A stretch of DNA of 64,000 nt from CAWDMC01 sp963803295 (GTDB lineage Bacteria; Acidobacteriota; Terriglobia; UBA7540): contig CAWDMC010000002.1 of assembly GCA_963803295.1 (NCBI GenBank), positions 310,001 to 374,000 of the forward strand, given 5' to 3'. A program made the translations under genes and the position numbers. The notes below the pieces were generated by a model. It had not been told where the DNA came from, ran no database searches, and saw nothing but the letters and a program-made list of their open reading frames with translations. Below, piece by piece: positions 25,760 through 35,323 of the stretch. How positions within the stretch are numbered: the stretch's first letter is position 1; every line of letters begins with the position of its first letter.

Positions 25760-26502
25760 TGGTCGAGCCTATCGGTACCTGGATCATGTACATGATCCAT
25801 CAGGCCAAGCAGAAGATTAAGGACGAGCGGGGCATGAATCTGATCGCTCAGAACGTCCCCAAATGGAATCTCGCCAAGGTCTTCAACAGCCACTTCGATA
25901 CCCAGCAGAAGGTGGCGAAGCTCTCCTTTGCCGAAGGCATCTTTAAACGCGAATATCACAAGCTGATCGACGCGCTAGGCGGGGTCGCCCACCATCTAAC
26001 TGACCAGTACGAGTTGCAGCGGCTCGGCCATCCTTTCTACAACTCACGAGCCGGCGGTGGTGAGGGACACCTTGAAGTGGCAAAGAACATTTATTACTCC
26101 AACAAAGATTTGGCCCATATGGTGCTGAGCGTCAAGCCGTTCGGCTGCATGCCCTCTACGCAGTCCGACGGTGCGCAGTCTGCCGTGGTCTCGCACTACA
26201 AGGACATGATCTATCTACCTATTGAGACTTCCGGCGAAGGTGACGTCAATGCCCACAGCCGCGTGCAGATGGCGCTGGGTGAGGCGAAGGTCCGGGCCAA
26301 AAACGAAATGAAGCGGATCCTCGATGAGGCTGGAGTGACCATTGAGGAAGTCCAGGAATTCTCCCGTGAACATCCGGAAATGCTCGAGCCGATGTACAAA
26401 TTCGGCCATACCAAGGGCGTGGTGGGTGTAGCGGCGAATTTTGTGCTGCACGCAGCTGAGCGGATCAAGGCGGAGCGACGCGAGATGGTCGCAGTGCAGT
26501 AG
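25759..26502 (+). CDS. 2-hydroxyglutaryl-CoA dehydratase D-component-like protein (second part)
   Basis: A 247-residue protein that corresponds to the C-terminal section of the fused activase/dehydratase protein. The sequence SVKPFGCMPSTQSDGAQSAV followed by YKDMIYLPIETSGEGDVNAH is the conserved end of that family, and GCMPS offers another potential cluster cysteine. The start ATG shares bases with the stop of the previous gene (TGATG), a classic translational coupling; a GTG one codon earlier is also possible. The two are therefore expected to be made in equal amounts and to form one complex. Confidence 0.82.
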   Translation: MVEPIGTWIMYMIHQAKQKIKDERGMNLIAQNVPKWNLAKVFNSHFDTQQKVAKLSFAEGIFKREYHKLIDALGGVAHHLTDQYELQRLGHPFYNSRAGGGEGHLEVAKNIYYSNKDLAHMVLSVKPFGCMPSTQSDGAQSAVVSHYKDMIYLPIETSGEGDVNAHSRVQMALGEAKVRAKNEMKRILDEAGVTIEEVQEFSREHPEMLEPMYKFGHTKGVVGVAANFVLHAAERIKAERREMVAVQ

Positions 26503-26668
26503 GAATAGCTATGCTCGAATCTCGCTGATCGGGGCCTTGCGGGCCGCTTACGATTAGCGTCTTCTGACGATGTCTTTTCTTGGCGACGAACTCTATGGTG
26601 GATTTGAGGCGTCTAGCCGAGACCACCAAGCCTAAGACCAAGGCCGGAGGGAAAGGAGTGGTACTCAG

Positions 26669-27163
26669 ATGGCAGGCAAAGTCAAAGGGGTTCCTGAAGG
26701 ATCACACTCGATTACAACGCACCTGGTCATTAAAGGAGCAGCAAAGGCTGTCGATTTCTATCAGAAAGCCTTTGGGGCACAAGTCTTGGGAGTTCACAAG
26801 ACTCCCGACGGAAAAGTCATGCACGCTGAACTGAAGATCGGTGACTCGAAAATCATGTTTGCCGACGAGTTCCCCGGCATGGGGAGCGCCGCATCACCAG
26901 AAACGTTGGGTGGTACCACTGCGGTGATCAACCTCTACGGCGAGGACGTGGACAGTCTGTTCAAGCAGGCTACTTCAGCTGGCGCCACGGTAGTTTTCCC
27001 TCTCGTCAACCAGTTCTGGGGAGACCGTTACGGCCAAGTGAAGGATCCCTTCGGCCATTGCTGGGCTCTGGGACAGCACATCGAAGATGTAACACCTGAA
27101 GAGATGGAGCGGAGGGCAAACGAATTCTATGCCCAGATGGCGAAAGGTGCAGGACAAAGCTGA
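26669..27163 (+). CDS. VOC-family (PhnB/glyoxalase-like) protein
   Basis: A 164-residue protein of the vicinal-oxygen-chelate fold, with a good AAAGGAG before ATG 26669. Two beta-alpha-beta-beta-beta modules are visible: HSITTHLVIKGAAKAVDFYQ with KTPDGKVMHAELKIGDSKIM, and a second ending VFPLVNQFWGDRYGQVKDPF followed by GHCWALGQH. This is the PhnB-like glyoxalase/bleomycin-resistance subgroup; substrate and activity cannot be told from sequence. It sits between the two halves of the CoA dehydratase system, which may be chance; a terminator follows it. Confidence 0.9.
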   Translation: MAGKVKGVPEGSHSITTHLVIKGAAKAVDFYQKAFGAQVLGVHKTPDGKVMHAELKIGDSKIMFADEFPGMGSAASPETLGGTTAVINLYGEDVDSLFKQATSAGATVVFPLVNQFWGDRYGQVKDPFGHCWALGQHIEDVTPEEMERRANEFYAQMAKGAGQS

Positions 27164-27211
27164 CGCTTAGGGGCAGGCCTCGTGTCTGTCCCGCAAGGTA
27201 AATCTACCGCG

Positions 27212-27238
27212 GGGGCGATGACCATGATCGCCCCTTTT
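27212..27238 (+). terminator. intrinsic terminator after the VOC gene
   Basis: GGGGCGAT-GACCATG-ATCGCCCC followed directly by TTTT: an 8-bp GC-rich stem, 7-base loop and a short T-run, 49 bases after the VOC stop and 36 before the next start. It separates the activase gene from the upstream operon. Confidence 0.75.
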
Positions 27239-27273
27239 CATCCACCGCGAGCGACCGGCCGTAGAGAGGGATC

Positions 27274-30200
27274 ATGAATATTCCGAGTCCCAGCAACCTG
27301 ATGGTGGGTCTGGACGTCGGCTCGACCACTGTTAAGTCTGTGGTGGTCGATCTGACGAATCAGAGCATCGTTTGGAGTGACTACCAGCGTCACGACACCA
27401 AGCAGCCGGAGAAGTGCCTGGAGTTCCTCAAGCGCATGGAAGCTGATACCGGCATCAAGGCGGGCGAGACGCGTATCTTCATTACCGGTTCAGGCGGCTC
27501 GGGGGTCGGGCGCCATCTTGGCGCTGAAGTTCGTGCAGGAGGTCAATGCCGTATCGTTGGCGGTGGAACATCTTTATCCCGACTGCGGCTCTGTGGTCGA
27601 GCTAGGAGGTCAGGATGCCAAGATTATCATCTTTAAGGAGGATCCGGAAACCGGACGCAAGAAGAAGATCCCTTCCATGAACGACAAGTGCGCCGGCGGG
27701 ACTGGCGCGGTGATCGACAAGATTAACGCCAAACTGCGTATTCCGGCTGAACAGCTCTGCCAGATGGGCTATTACGGCATGAGACTGCATCCGGTGGCAG
27801 GGAAATGTGGCGTCTTCGCCGAGACTGACATCAACGGCTTGCAGAAATCGGGCGTTCCCCCCAATGAGCTCATGGCTTCGCTGTTTGAGGCGATCATCCA
27901 GCAGAACCTGGCGGTCCTGACCCGCGGCAACACTTTGCGGCCGAAAGTGCTGTTGTTGGGTGGTCCCAATACCTACATCACCGGGATGCGCGATTGTTGG
28001 AAGCACAACATTCCCAAGGTCTGGGAGGAGCGCAATTTCCCTCTGCCCGAGGGTGTCGATCCGGCGGACCTCATCCTTGTTCCGGAGAACGCCCAATACT
28101 TTGCCGCGCTCGGCTGCGTGCGTTACGGCATCGACGAGGATCAGGAAATCGGGGTCTACCAGGGTTACGAGAAGCTGGAATGGTACATGAACGTTGGCCG
28201 CCTGGAGGAGAAGAAGAAAAGGGGTGGCAGCGGTCTCTACAAAACCGAAGACGAGCTGACCGATTTCAAGGACCGCTACCGCCCCAAGCGTTTCGTGCCG
28301 CGCCAATTTCAAGCGAGCGAGCACGTGCGTGCCTTTATGGGCATTGACGGCGGATCGACTTCTACCAAGGCTGTCCTCTTGAGTGAAGAGGGCGAAGTGA
28401 TGGTGAAGTGTTATCAGCTCTCTAAGGGTAATCCACTCGAAGATACCATGGAGATGTTTGCCAATCTGCGCCAGCAGGTGGAGGATCAGGGAGCTAGCCT
28501 TGAACTTCTGGGTTTGGGCTCGACCGGTTACGCCAAGGACATTCTGAAAGACGTTCTGGGGGCCGACGTGGCCCTGGTGGAAACGGTTGCCCACACCGAG
28601 GCGGCGCTGCACTTCTACCCGGACGCGGATGTTATCTGCGACGTGGGTGGCCAGGATATCAAGCTGATCATCCTGCAGAATGGCCGCGTCAAGGACTTCA
28701 AGCTGAACACTCAGTGCTCGGCGGGGAACGGCTATTTTCTGCAATCCACTTGCGTGGGCTTCGGCCATGACGTAAAACAATACGCGGATCTGGCTTTCGG
28801 CGCGAAAGCCATGCCGATGTTCGGCTACGGCTGCGCGGTGTTCATGCAGTCCGACATTGTGGATTTTCAGCGGCAAGGTTGGAAACCGGAAGAGATCATG
28901 GCGGGCCTTGCCAACGTCCTGCCCAAGAACATCTGGCTCTACGTTTCGCAGATCCCCAATTTGGCCTCGCTCGGCCGTACCTTCGTGCTGCAAGGTGGCA
29001 CTCAGCATAACCTGGCGGCGGTGAAATCCCAGGTGGACTTCATCGAATCGCGATTCAAAGATAAGGGCGTGAAGCCCAATGTGATCGTGCACGAGCATTG
29101 CGGCGAATCGGGCGCGATCGGCGCCGCCATTGAGGCGCGCCGGCTGCACAAGCTCGGACACCAGACCGAGTTCATCGGTTTCGACTCCGTCAAGGATATT
29201 ACTTACGTCCAGCATCGCAGCGAAGATACCCGCTGCTATTTCTGCAAGAACAAGTGCATGCGCACTTTCATTGACGTGCAGATCGCGAGCGCCGATGAAA
29301 GCTGGAAGAAATCGAAAATTCCCCTGGCCAAGGGCGTCAAGCGCCTGATTGTGGGCAACAGTTGCGAGAAGGGCCTGGTGGAAGACGTTAATGACATGCG
29401 CGAGATCAAGAAGGGGCTGGACGCCGCGAAAAAGGATAACCCCAACATGGCCGAGGTAGGCGCCAAAGCCGTGTTTAAGAGCTACAATCCACCCGCGCTG
29501 GCCGAAACCGCGCCCCGATTCACGCTTACCCCGAAATCGAAAAAGCGAGCCGAATTAGTGGGCCGGCGCAAGTCGTTGCGCATCGGCATCCCGCGCATTC
29601 TGAACATGTACTCGGTAAATCCGATCTTCAGCGCTTACTTTGAAGCGCTGGGCATTCCGGGGGAGAATCTGGTTTATTCCGACTACACCAGCGAGCAACT
29701 CTACAAAGAAGGGGCAAAGCGCGGCGCCATCGATCCTTGCTTCCCTTCGAAAGTAGGGATTCCGCACGTCCACAACCTACTCTACGTGCACCACAAGAAG
29801 CGTCCGCTCGATATCATCTTTTGCCCCATGATCGACGATTTGCCGAGCGACCTGCCTCACGTGCAGGGGCATCGCTCCTGCCCGACCGTGGCTACCACGC
29901 CCGAAGCGGTGAAGGCGGCCTTTGTCAAGGAAGGCGATATATTTAAGGAGAACAGCATTCTTTTTCTAGACACCTTCGTCAATACGGGGCAACCGGCGCT
30001 TTTGAAGAAGCAGCTTTTCGAGCAGTTCGAGAATGTCCTCGGACTCACTTGGGAGGAGAATTCGCGTGCTGTGGATGCGGGGCTAAAGGCGCAGGACAAG
30101 TTCATGACTGACATCCTGCGCGCTCAGGGCAGGGAAATACTGAAGAAACTCGAAGCCGAAGATCGCATAGGAATCGTGATGCTGGGCCGCCCTTACCACA

Positions 30201-30781
30201 ATGATCCCGGCATCAATCACGAGATCCTGGAGGAGTTCCAGAAGATCGGCTATCCGGTGCTGACCATGCAATCGCTGCCGCTCGATCGCGATATCCTGGA
30301 GCAGCTTTTCGCGGAGGACATTAAGGCCGGCATCGTCAAGGATGCCATGGATATCAGCGACGTGTGGAAGAACAGCTACAGCGAAAACACCTCGCAGAAA
30401 GTCTGGGCCGCCAAGTATACGGCGCGCCATCCCAACCTAGTGGCGCTCGAGCTCTCCAGCTTCAAGTGCGGCCACGACGCGCCCATCTACACGGTGGTGG
30501 AGGAGATCATCACCAAATCGGGATCGCCCTACTTTTCTTTCAAGGATATCGATGAGAACAAGCCGGCCGGATCGATCAAGATCCGGGTGGAAACCATCGG
30601 CTACTTCCTCAAGCGCTACCGTGAGGACCTGGTGATCCGCAAGCGGAAGGAGCGCCAGATCGAGCAGCAACTTAAGGAATTTGAGGTCAGGCTCCGAGCC
30701 CAGTTGGATGAGTACGATCCCACGCCGGTGATCGCGCCGGAGCCCTGTGAGGACCAGGAACAGATGCCGTCCGTCCGTTAA
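27274..30781 (+). CDS. CoA-dehydratase activase, two BadF/BcrA ATPase domains plus DUF2229, with an apparent frameshift
   Basis: ATP-driven activase that would inject low-potential electrons into the dehydratase/reductase part. The first frame starts at ATG 27274 (MVGLDVGSTTVKSVVVDLTN, an ASKHA phosphate loop) and stays in register to about base 27525; the family sequence then continues in the +1 frame (KFVQEVNAVSLAVEHLYPD, VVELGGQDAKI) to the stop at 30781. One extra base in 27505-27527 explains this. The second ATPase domain begins AFMGIDGGSTSTKAVLLSEE. The DUF2229 part shows DTRCYFCKNKCMRTF (cluster cysteines), GIPRILNMYSVNPIFSAYFE and DPCFPSKVGIPHVHNLL. The corrected product is about 1168 residues. 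As written the gene is broken; a sequencing or assembly slip is as likely as real decay, since the remaining 3.2 kb are intact. Confidence 0.85.
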
Positions 30782-30813
30782 TGCCCTCGCTCTTGAGCTG
30801 ATAAATAAATTTC

Positions 30814-30831
30814 CCTCCTGCATTCAGGAGG
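30814..30831. terminator. CCTCCTG-CATT-CAGGAGG hairpin after the activase gene
   Basis: A perfect 7-bp stem with a 4-base loop, 33 bases after the activase stop. There is no T-run, so it may be a weak terminator or an mRNA-stabilising hairpin. The rest of the 322-bp gap to 31104 shows nothing recognisable. Confidence 0.45.
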
Positions 30832-31103
30832 TGTGGCCGGTAGGCCGGAGTGGTTATTTCCTGCTGCCGGCACGCGACCGGTTATCGAGGTTCCGCCCGC
30901 CACGATCCGTCACTTATCCCAACACAGCGTTAAGAAACTTATGTGCGCAAGCCAGCAAGGTGACGACGGTTAATCAATACAGGAGCCCTGGTGCCGATCC
31001 ACCGCTGCGCCGAAGCAAACACTTGCTGGTATAGGCCTCCAGACCTGTGTAGTATTGGTCACATCTTCGACACTCACGGACTTTTCGAGAGGACACAAGT
31101 TCC

Positions 31104-31433
31104 ATGTCAGACGTGGCCGGATCCCTTACGCACGCGCCTTTGCCAAAGTTGCTCATTGTGGCTGGAATCGCCTTTCTGGCGATTGGTGTTCTCGGCAATA
31201 TCGCCAACAAGATTGCAGTCGTAGGAGCCCGGAACAGATTGCTCGCTGGCGGGTTGGGCGGGTTGTTGGTGATTGTCGGTTTGCTGATGCACTTTTTCAG
31301 CGGCCGCTTGCGCCGTACGGCCCGGACTGCCGAGCGTAGAAACCCAGCCGAACCCGCCGCTAAGCCGTCCAGGGAAGACGAAAAGCCGTGCAACAACGAG
31401 CACTTGGGACGGCAGAAAGCACACGCTCAGTGA
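31104..31433 (+). CDS. small hypothetical membrane protein
   Basis: A 109-residue protein with two predicted transmembrane helices (LPKLLIVAGIAFLAIGVLG and LLAGGLGGLLVIVGLLMHFF) joined by a short loop, followed by a basic, polar cytoplasmic tail of about 40 residues (RRTARTAERRNPAEPAAKPS). I do not recognise the family. Its last 45 bases overlap the start of the following membrane glycosyltransferase-like gene, which suggests a two-gene unit. Confidence 0.65.
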   Translation: MSDVAGSLTHAPLPKLLIVAGIAFLAIGVLGNIANKIAVVGARNRLLAGGLGGLLVIVGLLMHFFSGRLRRTARTAERRNPAEPAAKPSREDEKPCNNEHLGRQKAHAQ

Positions 31434-33019
31434 GCGCTCCGCAGAAGGCGCTTTCGTGGTTTCTGCTTGGGGCTCTCGTTTTCCTTTACCTTCATCTCTT
31501 CATTCCTCCTTTCGTTCCACTCTGGATCGGCGGAGACCAAACGGTCTATCTCGTGAACGCCAGCCGCATGCTGCACGGTGAAGTGCTCTACCGCGACTTC
31601 TTCCAGTTCACAACTCCAGGAACGGAACTGGTCTATCTCAGCTTGTTCAAGCTGTTCGGCGCGCGGGAGTGGGTTTCAAATCTTACGCTCATTCTGCTCG
31701 GGCTGACTCTGATTATGCTAGTGGTTAAGATTTCAAGAAAAGTGCTGAACGGGTGGACGGCGTATCTGCCCGCCCTTCTTGTCGTGACGATTCCGTACCG
31801 AAATATGCTGAACGGAACTCATCACTGGTTCAGCGCCACTGCGATCATGGGAGCACTCGCTGTCGCCACGGGAAAGCTAACCCGGGTGCGAGTGATTGTT
31901 GCCGGAATCCTCTGCGGCGTCGCTACCTTCCTTACGCAGGCCCACGGTATCGCTGCAACAGTCGGTTTCCTGGTCTTTCTCTTCTTAGGGCGCGAAAGGT
32001 GTGAGCGGGCCTCCTCACGTCTTAAAGACGTATCGGGCTTTTTGGCAGGATTTTTCGCCAGCGTGCTCGCCGCAAATGTTTACTTCGTATCTAGAGCTGG
32101 CCCTACCAAATTCTGGTATTCCACCGTCATCTTCGGACTAAAGTACTACCCGGCGGATCGCGAGGCGAATAGCTGGAGAAGCTATCTGGCAGGATGGCCC
32201 CATGTCCCTCCCTGGCATCATTTGCCGATTTTCGCTTCCTGGCTTCTCATCTACAGTTTGCTACCCCTCGTCTATGTAATCTTCATCGCACGCTACTCCC
32301 GGCAACTCGATACCCTGCGGCCGGGACCGCGCGACGCGCTCATGCTGCTGAGCATCGTCGGCTTGGTTCTGGTGCTGGGCGTGGCGCCGGCGCCAAACTT
32401 CTTTCGACTCTTCCCGGTTTCCCCGCCAGCGTTGATTGTGTTTGTATGGCTTATCAGCCAAGTGCGCAGGCACCATCGCCTTCTGCTGGGCTTTCTCTGT
32501 GCGTTCGGGCTCTTTTTGGCCCTCACCGAGCCGTGGTCGAACCAACGTGGTTGGCATGGCTTCCTCGATTTCCCAGCCGGTCAGACGGCCTTCCTTTCCA
32601 GGGAACAATACGACAAGTACGGATGGATGCTCCACCACACCCAGCCATCGGAATGGTTCTTCGACGCTTCCAGGTTGCCAGGGCTCTATTTCCCGTTGGA
32701 TTTGCGGAATCCCGCCAAAGTCTCCCTGTTGACCACGACGGACTATACGCGCCCCGAGCAAGTTGAGGATCTGCTGGTCGCACTGGAACGGCGTCAGGTG
32801 CGTCTTATCAATTGGTCTGCCAATCTGGATCATCCCGAGGATCCCGCGGGAACAGGAGACCATCTTGGCCCCCTGCGCTCCTATGTGCGAAGTCACTACC
32901 GCGTGATCAAAACGTTTGCGGATGGCGATCAGGTTTGGGAGAGGAGCGATAAGCGAGTTCCCGCACCCGCCAGAGCCGAATGTCTCGATCGTACACCGGA
33001 GATTCTATCCCGCAAATAA
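31388..33019 (+). CDS. multi-spanning membrane protein, GT39/ArnT-like glycosyltransferase
   Basis: A 543-residue polytopic protein (GTG start) with about ten hydrophobic helices, for example LSWFLLGALVFLYLHLFIPP, LTLILLGLTLIMLVVKI and PPALIVFVWLISQV. The first periplasmic loop has WIGGDQTVYLVNASRMLHGE followed by VLYRDFFQFTTPGTELVYL, which matches the D..... YL..A..l..G..pYRDf...tPGt.ly pattern of GT-C polyprenyl-phosphate-sugar transferases, with an Asp as the likely catalytic residue. A soluble C-terminal domain of about 130 residues follows. It probably transfers a sugar from a lipid carrier; acceptor and sugar are unknown. It overlaps the upstream small membrane protein gene. Confidence 0.75.
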   Translation: MQQRALGTAESTRSVSAPQKALSWFLLGALVFLYLHLFIPPFVPLWIGGDQTVYLVNASRMLHGEVLYRDFFQFTTPGTELVYLSLFKLFGAREWVSNLTLILLGLTLIMLVVKISRKVLNGWTAYLPALLVVTIPYRNMLNGTHHWFSATAIMGALAVATGKLTRVRVIVAGILCGVATFLTQAHGIAATVGFLVFLFLGRERCERASSRLKDVSGFLAGFFASVLAANVYFVSRAGPTKFWYSTVIFGLKYYPADREANSWRSYLAGWPHVPPWHHLPIFASWLLIYSLLPLVYVIFIARYSRQLDTLRPGPRDALMLLSIVGLVLVLGVAPAPNFFRLFPVSPPALIVFVWLISQVRRHHRLLLGFLCAFGLFLALTEPWSNQRGWHGFLDFPAGQTAFLSREQYDKYGWMLHHTQPSEWFFDASRLPGLYFPLDLRNPAKVSLLTTTDYTRPEQVEDLLVALERRQVRLINWSANLDHPEDPAGTGDHLGPLRSYVRSHYRVIKTFADGDQVWERSDKRVPAPARAECLDRTPEILSRK

Positions 33020-33221
33020 GCTCTTTCTCATGAGAACCGGCTAAGCTTCCGTACGATAAGGCTGCTCATATTAAGCTAAGCTTGATGTAGCGTGTCCTTC
33101 TTCGCTTGCATAGCGCTGCACTCCGATTTCGACTCCAATCGCCAGCAGTAATTTGGGCGCCGAACACGGGAGCAAATGGAACGGGAGTTGCTTTTAGTAG
33201 GCCGGAGGTCATCCGGCTCGC

Positions 33222-33860
33222 ATGCCCAACCCGATCGTTACTCATGGTAGTCCGTTCGGCCTGAACGCCGACGGCCGCAAAGTGGTGACGGCTCCTCATC
33301 ATCAAGGATCTTCTTTCTGGTCGGAGTTCATTTCCCGGACTGCCGAGTCCGCAGGGATCGATCCGGCGCTGGCGGTCCAGTTAGCTCACCAGGAGTCGGG
33401 GCTTAATCCACAAGCCGTGAATCATTCGAGTGGCGCCCTCGGCATCATGCAGCTGATGCCCGGAACCGCAGCCGAACTTGGCGTGGACCCTCATAATGTC
33501 GTCGAGAACATCCGCGGTGGACTCCACTATCTAGGACAGCAGCTCAGCCGTTTTGGAAATGCCGCCCAGGCGGTGGCTGCCTACAACTGGGGTCCCCGGA
33601 ACGTGGCGCGGGCAATCGCCCACTGGGGAGAGAACTGGCTCGATCATGCGCCTCACGAGACCCGTAAGTACGTGGCCGCGATTCTCTCGAAGACCGGGGG
33701 CGATGCTGCGGCCCCGCACGAAGCAGGGACGGTCCTGGCGTCAAATTCCTCGCCGGCAGGTCTAACAGGGAATGCTGCACCTTACCACCTCGACCCAGCC
33801 GCGCGCGCCCAGTTGCGGTCGGCGGTGAGCGCCTATCTGCTTTCCACCATCCTCGAATAA
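33222..33860 (+). CDS. lytic transglycosylase, SLT domain
   Basis: A 212-residue protein with an SLT/lysozyme-like domain spanning residues 30-150. Motifs: AVQLAHQESGLNPQAVNHSS with the catalytic Glu in HQESG, GALGIMQLMPGTAAELGV, and QAVAAYNWGPRNVARAI. These match soluble lytic transglycosylases that cleave peptidoglycan to 1,6-anhydro products. No signal peptide is seen at the annotated start (MPNPIVTHGSPFGLNADGRK), which is unusual for an envelope enzyme. The C-terminal 50 residues are low-complexity (Ala, Ser, Pro). It could be phage- or secretion-related, but no such genes are near. Confidence 0.9.
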   Translation: MPNPIVTHGSPFGLNADGRKVVTAPHHQGSSFWSEFISRTAESAGIDPALAVQLAHQESGLNPQAVNHSSGALGIMQLMPGTAAELGVDPHNVVENIRGGLHYLGQQLSRFGNAAQAVAAYNWGPRNVARAIAHWGENWLDHAPHETRKYVAAILSKTGGDAAAPHEAGTVLASNSSPAGLTGNAAPYHLDPAARAQLRSAVSAYLLSTILE

Positions 33861-33978
33861 GAACTGCCGCCCTTTTGATTGACCCCGCAAGCCACCTCTG
33901 CTATCTATTGAGTTCAGGCATTTATTCCGCGCAGCCGTCTTGAGCCAGAGGCGGCACTCCGTTGCTGAGGCCAAGCCC

Positions 33979-34260
33979 ATGCCATTCGAGTCCGAGAAGA
34001 TTATGTTCGAGATCTATAAGGAGACCACTTATGGAGGGAAGTTCCACGTGGTCTATTTCACCGAACTCCAGGATCACAACAAAGAACAGGAAATCAACCG
34101 GGCTATGGCGGGCACGCATGTCTTTGACGGATTCATTCGGGTCTACCGCAAAGAGCAAGCTAAGGAAGCCATTAGCGGTATTCTCGATCGTCTGAATCAA
34201 GGTGAAATCGTCACAGCGGATCAGATCCAGCAGGCGCTGCAGCCTTTCTTGCCCTCATGA
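33979..34260 (+). CDS. hypothetical protein of unknown family
   Basis: A 93-residue soluble protein. ATG 33979 has a GAGG at good spacing; the ORF opens 13 codons earlier and an internal ATG at 34003 (MFEIYKETTYGGKFHVVYFT) could also serve. The sequence FHVVYFTELQDHNKEQEINR followed by AMAGTHVFDGFI is well balanced and looks like a genuine conserved domain, and the second half (EAISGILDRLNQGEIVTADQ) reads as helices. I do not recognise the family. Neighbours are a transglycosylase and a TPR protein. Confidence 0.7.
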   Translation: MPFESEKIMFEIYKETTYGGKFHVVYFTELQDHNKEQEINRAMAGTHVFDGFIRVYRKEQAKEAISGILDRLNQGEIVTADQIQQALQPFLPS

Positions 34261-34322
34261 TCTTCATAGCCCTCATGACCCAGCCCCATATGAATGATCC
34301 GCCGATTGGATAAGATTCGAGG

Positions 34323-34694
34323 ATGTCCTTCTGGCACAAACAGGTGGTGCAGCCCGCTCTGGATCGCGATGTGGAAGCGGCGATCGCCGAGCAGCGCGCC
34401 ATCCTCGATCGTGATCCCGGCAACGCTCACGCCTATTTCGCTCTTGGCACTTTGAGTCATTTTACCGGCCAGACCGGCGCCGCCACTCGCCACTTCCAGC
34501 GCGCCATCGAACTCGACCCTACGTACGGAGCGCCTCATGCAAGCCTCGGACGCATCCACGCGATTGCGGGCCGATACAAAGAAGCGTGGCTTGAGGCTCG
34601 GGAGGCTGCACGTCTGGGTGATCGTTCGTTGCTCGATCAGATGGAGAGATACCCCGACGCGCCGGAGAATGGTGAATCACAAAGGCCAGGGTAA
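34323..34694 (+). CDS. TPR-repeat protein
   Basis: A 123-residue protein with about two and a half tetratricopeptide repeats: AEQRAILDRDPGNAHAYFAL followed by GTLSHFTGQTGAATRHFQRA, and IELDPTYGAPHASLGRIHAI followed by AGRYKEAWLEAREAARLGD. TPR proteins act as protein-interaction scaffolds; no partner can be named. The weak CGAGG before the ATG suggests modest expression. Confidence 0.8.
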   Translation: MSFWHKQVVQPALDRDVEAAIAEQRAILDRDPGNAHAYFALGTLSHFTGQTGAATRHFQRAIELDPTYGAPHASLGRIHAIAGRYKEAWLEAREAARLGDRSLLDQMERYPDAPENGESQRPG

Positions 34695-34774
34695 AGGAAA
34701 TCTGGCGCCTATAGATTCCCTTTCACCCGCGCCCGTGCCGAGCCCACCTTCGCTTTCGGCGGACACTCAAAAGA

Positions 34775-35308
34775 ATGAGAATGACTGAGCGGGAAAGAGT
34801 TACCCTTTACACATTACCTTTAGACGTTTATCCTCTTGATATGTCCGGTCGTCGCGACAGTTTGATCCCGCTTTCTCACCAGCATCAGCACGCTCTTGCT
34901 CTCGTCCTGATTATCCGTCAACGTTACGGTTTGAACGCACGGAAGGAGAGGGCTTGGCGGGAGGAAATGGCATTAAGGGTCGGAAACCTCTACAGTGAGG
35001 AACTCTCCATTCACTTTGAGGTGGAGGAGACGCTCCTGTTTCCCCAAATGGAGCGTTACCTGGGGGAGATACCACTGGTGGCCGAACTTCGTCACGACCA
35101 CGAGCTTCTGCGCACCGGGGTCGGTGGTGTCGAAATGGTCACGCTCTTGACGGCTCTTGACGAATTTGCTATGCGGCTGGAGTTACATGTTCGCAAAGAG
35201 GAGCGCAATCTCTTCGCAGAATTTGAACGAAGAATGCCCGAAACAGCGGCGTTGCGGCTTGGCCGGGAGCTTGAAGCTCGTCTGGTTAAGACCGCCCCCG
35301 GTTTTTGA
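34775..35308 (+). CDS. hemerythrin-domain protein
   Basis: A 177-residue four-helix-bundle protein of the HHE cation-binding family. Likely di-iron ligands are in LSHQHQHALALVL, ELSIHFEVEETLLFP, ELRHDHELLR and LELHVRKEERNLF, the H..H / H..E / H..H / H..E pattern of hemerythrins. Expected roles are oxygen or nitric-oxide sensing or iron storage. The first 22 residues may not be translated (an ATG at 34841 begins MSGRRDSLIPLSHQHQHAL), but no better ribosome-binding site decides it. It is convergent with the TIR-FGE gene, with only 15 bp between the stops. Confidence 0.88.
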   Translation: MRMTERERVTLYTLPLDVYPLDMSGRRDSLIPLSHQHQHALALVLIIRQRYGLNARKERAWREEMALRVGNLYSEELSIHFEVEETLLFPQMERYLGEIPLVAELRHDHELLRTGVGGVEMVTLLTALDEFAMRLELHVRKEERNLFAEFERRMPETAALRLGRELEARLVKTAPGF

Positions 35309-35323
35309 CGTCAAAAGGAGAAA

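Noticed and set aside
27602..29215. 537-codon minus-strand ORF across the activase gene
   Set aside because: It is an antisense shadow of a strongly conserved plus-strand gene; its translation has no recognisable domain.
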